Part shown: positions 1 to 6,233 of the stretch, one piece after another
Layout of the letters: every line of letters starts with the position of its first letter
Numbering within the stretch: the stretch's first letter is position 1
Origin: Devosia equisanguinis
GTDB lineage: Bacteria; Pseudomonadota; Alphaproteobacteria; Rhizobiales; Hyphomicrobiaceae
DNA length: 12,218 bases
Assembly (NCBI GenBank): GCA_945901835.1
Contig: CAMDMH010000025.1
Span: 1-12,218 of the forward strand
Direction: 5' to 3'
Notes under the pieces: model-generated
What the model was told of the DNA's origin: nothing
What the model saw: only the letters and a program-made list of their open reading frames with translations
Databases searched by the model: none
Translations under genes and position numbers: made by a program

Positions 1-2380
1 GCTGCTGCTGAGCCGCCCGTGCCCGCGCCTGCGCTTCGGCCTGCGACCGGGCAGCAGCCGCCTGCTGTGCTTGTTGCGCCTGTTGTGCTTGTTGCTGCCG
101 GCGTTGCTGCTCCATCGCAGCGCGCTGAGCATCCATCTGCTGCTGACGCTGCTTCTGGAGATCCTGCAGCTGGTTCTGTTGCCGCGCCTTCTGCTGCGCT
201 TCCTGCTCCTGACGCCGCCGGTCGAGATCGCGCTGGCGGTCTTGCAGCAGCTTGGCCTCCGCAGCCGCCCGGTCGTCTTGCGCACGCGCCCGCGGATCGG
301 GCTGCGGCGAAGATGGCGCCTTTGAAACCGTTGGCGGAGGAACCGGAGACTGAACCGGAGCCTTCAAAGCTGGAGGCGGCGGAGTGCCCGTCGCAGACTT
401 CGGCAAAGGCACACCCGGCGGCGTGCCCGTTACAGACTTCGGCAACGGCGCGCCCGGCGGCAAGCCGGCAGGCGCACCCGACGGCGTTCCAGTCACAGAC
501 TTCGGCAATGGCGATCCCGGCGGCAAGCCGGCAGGCGTGCCCGCAGGCACACCCGAAGGCGTTCCAGTCTCTGCCTTCGGCAACGGTGCCCCTGTCGACG
601 CGCCCGGCAATGCATTGCCCGACGGCAAAGATGGCGTCGTCGCCCTGGCGTACCGGTAAGTGGAACAGGTCCCTTACCCAAAGGCGCGCCGCCGGTCGTC
701 GGCAGCGGAGCACCCGGCGCAACGGGAATGCCGGTCTTGGACACGACGGGCGGTTGCCCGCTACCCGGCACAACTCCAGGCGGCGGCGCACCCGGGCGGC
801 GCTGCACAGACGGCGGCAATGCGACCGTTGCCGCAGCCGCGCCAACCACCGCACCGGCAGCTACCCCGGCAGCGATGGTGCCGGCAGACGGCCCCGCCGC
901 TCCCGGAGCCACAGGTGCACCACCTGGATCCCCTGCCGGCGCTCCGGCAGGCGCTCCCACTGGCGCTCCTCCAGGCGGCTGCTGCGGCGGCGCCGCATGA
1001 AGATTGCGGAACACGACGTTGTTGGCCGGCGGCGGCGCCACATAAACAGGTGCACGAACATAGCCTGGCACCGGCACGAAAACCGGCACGGGGAGCAGGA
1101 ACAGCCCGACCGGCGGCGGCGGCGGACGGAAGTACCTCGGCCTTGGCGGCAGGAAGAACAGCGGCGGCGGCGGCGGCTCGACGAACCCGTACACAGGATC
1201 TGCGAAATATACATACGGACGCCGCACATAGATGATCTCGTCCGGCGGCGGCGGCGGAATATCGTAGTCGAACGCTGCATAGCGCGGCGGCGGCTCGATC
1301 GGCGCGGTCAGGAACGCCAGTCTGCGTCGCGCATCGTGCGCGTGAGGCCCGGTCGGATATCGGTCGAGATAAGACCAATATGCTTCCGGCGAATCAGAAT
1401 TGCGCGCCCGGCGCCATGTGATCGCCTCGCGCCGCGCCGCCACGATCGCATGCACACGCCGAGCCAGCGCGTGATCGGGATAGGCACGCAGGAACTCGAC
1501 GTAGCCGTCGAGCGTATCGTGCTCGAGCGCTGCGAGATAAGCATCGCGCGCGTCGTCGAACGCCCGGATAGGGCGCGCCCGCCGCGACTGCGCTGCAGAC
1601 AGCGAAACCTCCGGTGGCGCATCTGCCGCTCTGTCGAAGAACACGAACGGCGCCTTGACTTGGGAGACGTGCCACGGCACTTCGCCGCCCGACGTCGCCT
1701 CGTGCACACGCAACCGCGTCCGCTCGAACACGCCGTCCAACGACAGCCCACCTTCACGCATCATCTCGGCCAGCGCCTGCGCATAGGCACTATAGGGCGG
1801 CTGCCCCATCGGCGAGCGGCTGCCCGCTCCTCGCGAACGGCGCCTCGCGTGCCGCATCCAGCACCACGATGACGGCCTTCGCATTGAGCGCGCCGAGCGC
1901 CCGCACGTAGTCGCTCAGCCGCAACGGCACGTCCACATCCCGGTCGATCCGCGCATCGATCGGCACGAAATAGTTCTCGCCCTCGTATTGCACACCATGC
2001 CCGGACAGATAGATGAACGCCACCGCCCCCGGCCCTTCCGAGGCCACCTTGTCGACGAAATCGGGGAACGTGTTGCGCAACGCATCGCCATCGAGGTCCC
2101 GCGCGCGCATCACGTCGAAGCCGGACGCCTGCAGCGTCTGGGCGATGAGCCCGGCATCGTTCGCCGAGGTCGGCAGCTGCCCGCTGGCGTATTCGCTGTT
2201 GCCGATCACCAGACCGAAGCGCTTTTCCTGCTGCGCCGCCGCCGCCCCGCTCCACAGCAGGGCCGCAAGCAGGATACCGATGAGCCGCGTCACGACGACA
2301 CGAAAAGCTCCCGCATTCGCAGCGTCACGATATCGACCGCCGACGTGACCACCCCACCCCGGGGTTTTGCTTTGGTGCAT
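1..2380 (-). pseudogene. Caspase-family (peptidase C14-like) secreted protein, catalytic Cys absent, two frameshifts, 3' end outside window
   Basis: A signal peptide (hydrophobic core about residues 32-49, ending GAAAAQQ) leads into a caspase p20-like fold: FGLVIGNSEY, ANDAGLIAQTL, then LSGHG with the catalytic His at residue 128. The usual DACR motif reads DAAR (Ala177), so protease activity is unlikely. Frame 1 stops at TAG 1790-1792 after 196 residues. Homology resumes one frame over (PPYSAYAQALAEMM, HEATSGGEVPWH), followed by a helical region, a long Pro-rich region, and after a second frame change near 643-645 a Pro-rich repeat and Gln/Arg/Ala-rich tail that runs off the window. Repaired length is at least 790 residues. 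The start at 2380 has GGAG five bases upstream; GTG at 2293 is an alternative that would begin just before the signal peptide. It is divergent from ftsE. The reading frames stay open apart from the two breaks, so either the decay is recent or the breaks are sequencing errors. Confidence 0.8.
381..600 (-). repeat. Imperfect tandem repeats encoding PLPKSVTGTP-type units
   Basis: Four imperfect copies, beginning near 384, 421, 483 and 558 on the plus strand and 37 to 75 bases long, share a core that reads GACTTCGGCAA in three copies and GCCTTCGGCAA in the fourth. Read on the minus strand they encode PLPKSVTGTP-like units alternating with Gly/Ala/Pro spacers. Copies two and three are the closest to each other and also share CCCGGCGGCAAGCCGGCAGG. 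Unequal unit length and continuous coding sense show a protein repeat rather than a CRISPR or operator array. Such repeats expand and contract easily by slippage. Confidence 0.75.
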
Positions 2381-2492
2381 GATATCTCCAGGAAAACACG
2401 GCGTAGCATCTTCTGACGATGCAGGGCGGAAGCGGCCAATTTGTGCGCCAGCCGGACATTGTAGCGATACACATACCATGTTGCGCGCGGGC

Positions 2493-2510
2493 TCTGAACG
2501 CCATCTGAAC
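2493..2510. promoter_or_regulatory. Direct repeat TCTGAAC with 11-bp period, divergent intergenic region
   Basis: Two exact copies of TCTGAAC start at 2493 and 2504, exactly 11 bases apart, in the 260-bp region between the divergent caspase-like gene and ftsE. On the minus strand they read GTTCAGA. Direct repeats one helical turn apart are the usual operator form for OmpR/PhoB-family response regulators. The repeat lies 113 bases upstream of the caspase-like start and about 130 upstream of ftsE, so it could serve either gene. The regulator is unknown and chance is possible. Confidence 0.35.
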
Positions 2511-2640
2511 AGCCGTTTCAGATCTTTCCACCGGCTCGACGGCCTCATGACCCTGCCATAATGTTGAGCGATTGCTCTCTTGCGCGCAATTGCGCATAGA
2601 TCAGCCACCTTCTCGATTCGCCGAACAAGGCCGCGACGCC

Positions 2641-3297
2641 GTGATCCAGATGCGCAATGTCGGGTTGAAGTACGGTCGCGGCGCCGAGATTCTGCGCGAC
2701 ATCAACATCGACATCCCCCCAGGCTCGTTCCACTTCCTCACCGGCCCCTCCGGTGCCGGCAAGACGTCTATCCTGCGCCTGATGCTGCTGGCGCTGCAGC
2801 CGACCCGCGGCCAGATCCAGATCTTCGGCCAGGACGTGACGCGCCTCAACACCGGGCGCCGTGCCGAGTTGCGCCGCCGCATCGGCATCGTTTTTCAGGA
2901 CTTCCGCCTGCTCGACCATATGAGCACGTGGGAAAACGTAGCTCTTCCCCTGCGCGTGCTCGGGAAGGACATCGAGGACTATCGCGAAGATGTCACCGAC
3001 CTGCTGCAGTGGGTCGGCCTTGGCGACCGCATGCACGCGGCGCCTTCGATCCTGTCGGGCGGAGAGAAACAGCGTGCCGCCATCGCCCGGGCCGTGATAG
3101 GCAAACCCGAGCTGCTTCTGGCGGACGAGCCGACCGGCAACGTAGACCCGAACATGGCCCGCCGCCTGCTTCGCCTTTTCGTCGAGTTGAACAGGCTCGG
3201 CACATCCGTCGTGATCGCCACCCACGATCACCAATTGATGCGGCACCACCGCGCCGCGCGCATAGAGTTGTTCGACGGCCATGTCCGGATCGTATGA
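2641..3297 (+). CDS. ftsE: Cell division ATP-binding protein FtsE
   Basis: FtsE is the cytoplasmic ATPase of the FtsEX complex, which couples ATP hydrolysis to activation of peptidoglycan hydrolases at the division septum. From the GTG at 2641 the protein has 218 residues, typical for the family. It shows Walker A GPSGAGKT (35-42), the Q-loop glutamine in FQDFRLLD (Q86), signature LSGGEKQR (138-145), Walker B LLLADEPTGNVD (158-169) and the switch His in ATHDH (H195). The PPGSFHFLTGPSGAGKTS stretch is typical of alphaproteobacterial FtsE. I prefer GTG 2641 because homologues begin just before the residues matching MRNVGLKYG. An in-frame TTG at 2572 would add 23 residues that look non-homologous. 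No strong ribosome binding site precedes 2641 (AAGG about ten bases upstream). Its last 17 bases overlap ftsX. Confidence 0.95.
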   Translation: MIQMRNVGLKYGRGAEILRDINIDIPPGSFHFLTGPSGAGKTSILRLMLLALQPTRGQIQIFGQDVTRLNTGRRAELRRRIGIVFQDFRLLDHMSTWENVALPLRVLGKDIEDYREDVTDLLQWVGLGDRMHAAPSILSGGEKQRAAIARAVIGKPELLLADEPTGNVDPNMARRLLRLFVELNRLGTSVVIATHDHQLMRHHRAARIELFDGHVRIV

Positions 3298-4480
3298 CAA
3301 GCCGGGCGGCCCTCGCAGGCCCCACCCGCAACATCCCCCGCAAACGGCGCCCGCCCCGCAACGGCATCCCGGACAGCCGCTGCATCCGCACGAGCTTTAT
3401 GCACAGCGCCAAGCCCCGAGCCTCGAACATGTCGCGCCCGACTACACTGAATTCTATGCCGAGGAGCATCCGACGACGCAGCAGGGCGGCCGGGGCGTCC
3501 CGCCCCCTCCGCCGCCGACGCCTCGCGAACCAGAACAGTGCGAACTGATCGCGCCGACGCGCGACGATAGTGCCCTTGAGCTGCGCCAGACGCCGATCGT
3601 TCCCGCCAGCTCCGTCACCGGCAATTCGTTGACGCTGGTCGTCACCATCATGTGCTTCCTCGCCTGCCTCACTGCCGGCGCCGTCTATATGATCAACCAG
3701 TCCGCCGCCGCGTGGCTGCGCGACATCTCGAGCGAGGTGACGGTTCAGATCGAGCCGCGCGATCGCGTCGGCATGGAAAAGACCGTTCGCGACGTGATCG
3801 CCTATCTCAACCGCCAGCCCGGCGTCGTGTCCGCAAAGGCCTTGAGCATCGAGGACTCGGCCCTTCTCCTCGAGCCATGGCTCGGCAATTCCGAAGCCCT
3901 GAGTTCACTTCCGATGCCGCGCCTTATCGCCGTCGAGGTGGATCGCGACGCGCCGCCCGACTTTGCCATCTTGCGTGGCCAGCTCACCCGCCAGTTTCCG
4001 GCTGCTTCCCTCGATGACCACCGCCAGTGGCAACAGCAGATCCGCGCCGTGACGCGATCCTTCGCGCTCGGCGGCATCGCCATTCTGCTGCTGGTTGCCG
4101 CCGCCACCACTGCGATCATCGTCTCCGCGACCCGCAGCGCCCTGGCCTCCAACCGCGAGATCGTCGAGGTTCTGCATTACGTCGGCGCTACCGACCGCCT
4201 CATCGCCCGCGAGTTCGAGCGCCACTTCCTGCGACTCGGAATCAAGGCTGGCATGGTCGGCGCGCTGTGCGCCAGCGCAGTGTTCCTCGGCATGCCGTTC
4301 GTGATGCAGACGCTCGGCGGGGGATCGGTAACGCAGGCCGAGCTGAGCCGTCTCGTCGGCACGGGATCGCTCGATTTTAAGGGTTATCTCGTCCTGGTCG
4401 GACTGGTGATAGTCATCGCCGCCCTGTGCATGTTGACGTCGCGCTTCGGCGTCAAACGTATCCTCCACAGCCAGCAGTAA
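3281..4480 (+). CDS. ftsX: Cell division protein FtsX with long Pro/His-rich N-terminal extension
   Basis: FtsX is the membrane partner of FtsE; its periplasmic loop normally contacts hydrolase activators. The 399-residue product has four predicted membrane helices at about 116-138, 261-283, 320-342 and 367-388. A periplasmic domain lies between helices 1 and 2, and the family motif RSALASNREIVEVLHYVGA (285-303) follows helix 2. This is the FtsX topology. The first 110 or so residues are cytoplasmic, disordered and rich in Pro, His and Gln, including six consecutive prolines at 74-79. Typical FtsX proteins are about 300 residues, so nearly all the extra length is this extension. The ATG at 3281 lies inside ftsE and the 17-nt overlap implies translational coupling. 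The extension is in frame and continuous with the core. Confidence 0.92.
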   Translation: MSGSYDKPGGPRRPHPQHPPQTAPAPQRHPGQPLHPHELYAQRQAPSLEHVAPDYTEFYAEEHPTTQQGGRGVPPPPPPTPREPEQCELIAPTRDDSALELRQTPIVPASSVTGNSLTLVVTIMCFLACLTAGAVYMINQSAAAWLRDISSEVTVQIEPRDRVGMEKTVRDVIAYLNRQPGVVSAKALSIEDSALLLEPWLGNSEALSSLPMPRLIAVEVDRDAPPDFAILRGQLTRQFPAASLDDHRQWQQQIRAVTRSFALGGIAILLLVAAATTAIIVSATRSALASNREIVEVLHYVGATDRLIAREFERHFLRLGIKAGMVGALCASAVFLGMPFVMQTLGGGSVTQAELSRLVGTGSLDFKGYLVLVGLVIVIAALCMLTSRFGVKRILHSQQ

Positions 4481-4618
4481 CAGCACACCCCACATGTGAA
4501 TTGGCCCATTGTTGCATAGGCAGATTTGACGGCGCTGACGCTGCCGGTCAGTAATACCCGTGTTCTCCCACGAATCGCGTTTTTCCAAGTACGTGGAGGC
4601 ATCGAGGAAAAAAGCACC
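4481..4618 (+). other. ftsX-ydcF intergenic spacer, no clear terminator
   Basis: This 138-base gap is larger than the other gaps in the cluster. It holds an 8-bp palindrome CACATGTG (4491-4498) and a weak hairpin, CTGAC (4535-4539) with GTCAG (4547-4551), that lacks a following T run. I see no convincing promoter or intrinsic terminator, so ftsEX and ydcF may be one transcript, but this is not shown by the sequence. Confidence 0.3.
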
Positions 4619-5257
4619 ATGACCAGGTGCAGTAGATGCCTGATCTACGTCTCCGCGGCGTGCTCCGCACTGCTGCTGCTAGGCTTCCTCGTGTTCGCCG
4701 GCGCGGCGACCCGCTTCCCCCCGCGCTCGACCGCTACAGCCGATGCGATAGTCGTCCTGACGGGGGGCGCCGATCGCCGCATCGAAGCGGGCTTGGTCCT
4801 GCTCCATAGAGGCCTTGGCGGGCGCCTGTTGATTTCCGGCATCAATCGCAAGCTCAAGCCGGACGAATTACTCGCTCAGCTCGATCTTCCCGATCCAGGC
4901 TGCATCGATCTTGGCTACGAGGCGCAGGACACGATCGGCAATGCCGTTGAAACGAGCCGGTGGGCCGACCGCCACAGGTATACGCGGCTGATCGTCGTCA
5001 CCTCGAGTTATCATATGCCTCGCAGCCTCAACGAACTGGCGCTCGCAATGCCCGAGGTGGAGTTAATCGCCCACCCGGTCCGCCCCCGCATTTTCAGCGA
5101 AGGCCCGTGGTGGCTTCGACCGGCTGCCGCGCGCATGCTCGTCGCCGAGTACCTGAAGCTGATCCCGTCCTACGCGCGTTCAGTGGCACGTCGCCTCCTG
5201 TATCCGATCTCAGCCAGCGCCCAAATGGCTCCCACGCGGATAGGAGCCGGCCCCTGA
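4619..5257 (+). CDS. YdcF family (DUF218) membrane-anchored protein
   Basis: The 212-residue product has one N-terminal membrane helix (about 8-30) followed by a DUF218/YdcF domain (about 42-185). Diagnostic segments are ADAIVVLTGGADRR (41-54), LLISG (70-74), EAQDTIGNAVETSRWA (101-116) and VTSSYHMPRS (127-136). The domain has a Rossmann-like fold. Family members such as SanA and ElyC are linked to envelope integrity, but the exact reaction of this branch is not known. The domain is probably periplasmic, by analogy with SanA/ElyC. The ATG at 4619 is preceded by AGGA nine to ten bases upstream and starts right before the membrane helix. An in-frame TTG at 4526 would add 31 unconvincing residues. 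The position between ftsX and plsC matches an arrangement I know from Rhizobiales. Confidence 0.88.
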   Translation: MTRCSRCLIYVSAACSALLLLGFLVFAGAATRFPPRSTATADAIVVLTGGADRRIEAGLVLLHRGLGGRLLISGINRKLKPDELLAQLDLPDPGCIDLGYEAQDTIGNAVETSRWADRHRYTRLIVVTSSYHMPRSLNELALAMPEVELIAHPVRPRIFSEGPWWLRPAAARMLVAEYLKLIPSYARSVARRLLYPISASAQMAPTRIGAGP

Positions 5258-5304
5258 TTTCCATTGCGACCCGATCCGAACTAGGTTCGGACTGGAACTT
5301 CACG

Positions 5305-6135
5305 ATGCGATCCCCGGACCCACGCATGCATCCAGGCCCCCTTCGACAGTCCATTACGTTCGTTCGCTCGATCGCCTTCGCTATCCTGTTCTACCTCGTG
5401 ACAGCGCTTTTCCTCGTGATTGGAAGCCCGCTGCTGCTTGCCCCTCGCCGTTGGGCCATGGCCGGCCTTGAACTGCATGGCCGCACCTGCATCTGGCTTT
5501 TGCGCATCGTGGCGGGCACGCGAATGGAAGTGCGCGGCCGCCAGAACCTGCCGCAGGGCGCCTGCCTTGTCGCCGCCAAGCACCAGTCCGCCTGGGACAC
5601 CTTCGCCCTGATCCCCTTGTTTCGCGACCCAGCCGTCGTCCTCAAGGCCGAGCTGACCGCGATCCCGCTCTACGGCTGGTTCTGCCGCAAGTTCGAACAC
5701 ATCATCGTCAGCCGCGAGCGCGCCGCAATAGCGCTGAAATCGATGCTCGCGTCGAGCCGCCAACGCGCAGGAGAAGGCCGCGAGATCCTGATCTTCCCCG
5801 AAGGCACCCGCTCGCCGCCCGGCGCACCGCCCGACTACAAGCCGGGCATCGTCGCCTTGTACGAAACCCTTGGCTTGCCCTGTATTCCTGTGGCCTTGAA
5901 CTCGGGCCTCTACTGGCCCCGCCGCAGCCTGATGCGATACCCCGGCACCATCGTGGTGGAATTCCTGGAGCCGATCCCGCCCGGCATCGATCGCCGCACG
6001 TTTCGTTCGACACTGGAAACGAGGATCGAAACGGCGACCGCCCGCCTGCTCGCCGAAGCCGCCACCTCCGATCGCCCACCGCCCCTGCCTTTACCGAAGT
6101 CCCAGCCATTCGGCGGTGTCAAAAAAGAAACATAA
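5305..6135 (+). CDS. plsC: 1-acyl-sn-glycerol-3-phosphate acyltransferase (PlsC/LPLAT family)
   Basis: This enzyme acylates lysophosphatidic acid at the sn-2 position to give phosphatidic acid, the precursor of membrane phospholipids. The 276-residue product has a membrane helix at about 17-42. The catalytic H-x4-D motif is KHQSAWDTF (H93, D98). The substrate-binding motif FPEGTRS lies at 164-170, and the IPVALNSG stretch (194-201) corresponds to family motif IV. Length fits the family. The start at 5305 has GGAA about eight bases upstream. ATG 5326 is an alternative that keeps the whole membrane helix. The open frame upstream of 5305 runs antiparallel in information to ydcF and is not homologous. 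It begins 47 bases after ydcF and probably shares its transcript. Genomes of this group often hold several PlsC paralogues, so the gene symbol is given by family rather than proven orthology. Confidence 0.9.
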   Translation: MRSPDPRMHPGPLRQSITFVRSIAFAILFYLVTALFLVIGSPLLLAPRRWAMAGLELHGRTCIWLLRIVAGTRMEVRGRQNLPQGACLVAAKHQSAWDTFALIPLFRDPAVVLKAELTAIPLYGWFCRKFEHIIVSRERAAIALKSMLASSRQRAGEGREILIFPEGTRSPPGAPPDYKPGIVALYETLGLPCIPVALNSGLYWPRRSLMRYPGTIVVEFLEPIPPGIDRRTFRSTLETRIETATARLLAEAATSDRPPPLPLPKSQPFGGVKKET

Positions 6136-6156
6136 AGCGAACATTAAAGAAACATT
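6127..6156. promoter_or_regulatory. Three AACAT direct repeats with exact 11-bp period upstream of nrdJ
   Basis: GAAACAT (6127-6133), CGAACAT (6138-6144) and GAAACAT (6149-6155) put AACAT at 6129, 6140 and 6151, exactly 11 bases apart. The first copy overlaps the plsC stop codon. The stretch is strongly AT-rich in an otherwise GC-rich window and lies just upstream of the promoter candidate at 6159-6187. Same-face direct repeats of this spacing are typical of response-regulator or other dimer-array operators. No regulator is identified, and the copy inside plsC is partly constrained by codons. Confidence 0.35.
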
Positions 6157-6158
6157 TA

Positions 6159-6187
6159 TTGTCTTCCAGCCGTGCGTGCTCTATGTG
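6159..6187 (+). promoter_or_regulatory. Candidate promoter of nrdJ
   Basis: TTGTCT (6159-6164) and TATGTG (6182-6187) are separated by 17 bases, matching the -35 consensus at four positions and the -10 consensus at three. Transcription would begin near 6194, giving a leader of about 40 bases to ATG 6234 but almost none to ATG 6195. This is part of the reason for choosing 6234 as the start of nrdJ. The match is only moderate. Confidence 0.3.
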
Positions 6188-6233
6188 ATGAGGGATGTTC
6201 CGTCCTGAGTGTCATCGAGTAGCTTTGCCGGTC

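Noticed and set aside
381..600. Possible CRISPR-like array
   Set aside because: Repeats are unequal, imperfect and continuous with coding sequence for PLPKSVTGTP units; no unique spacers of even length.
19..1872. 617-codon plus-strand open frame
   Set aside because: It is antisense to the caspase-like gene. Its Arg/His/Ala/Pro-rich text without domains is what GC-rich antisense frames produce.
2584..2595. Twelve-base palindrome GCGCAATTGCGC upstream of ftsE
   Set aside because: A perfect 12-base palindrome is expected a few times by chance in a GC-rich window of this size, and nothing else marks it as an operator.
4491..4498. Palindrome CACATGTG after ftsX
   Set aside because: Only eight bases, with no second copy or promoter nearby.
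4960..5304. Upstream extension of the PlsC frame
   Set aside because: It overlaps ydcF in another frame, is Arg/Pro-rich and lacks family similarity; the membrane helix and motifs all lie after 5305.
6136..6233. Cobalamin riboswitch or NrdR box upstream of nrdJ
   Set aside because: The gap is under 100 bases, too short for a B12 riboswitch, and I could not find its conserved elements or a convincing pair of NrdR boxes.
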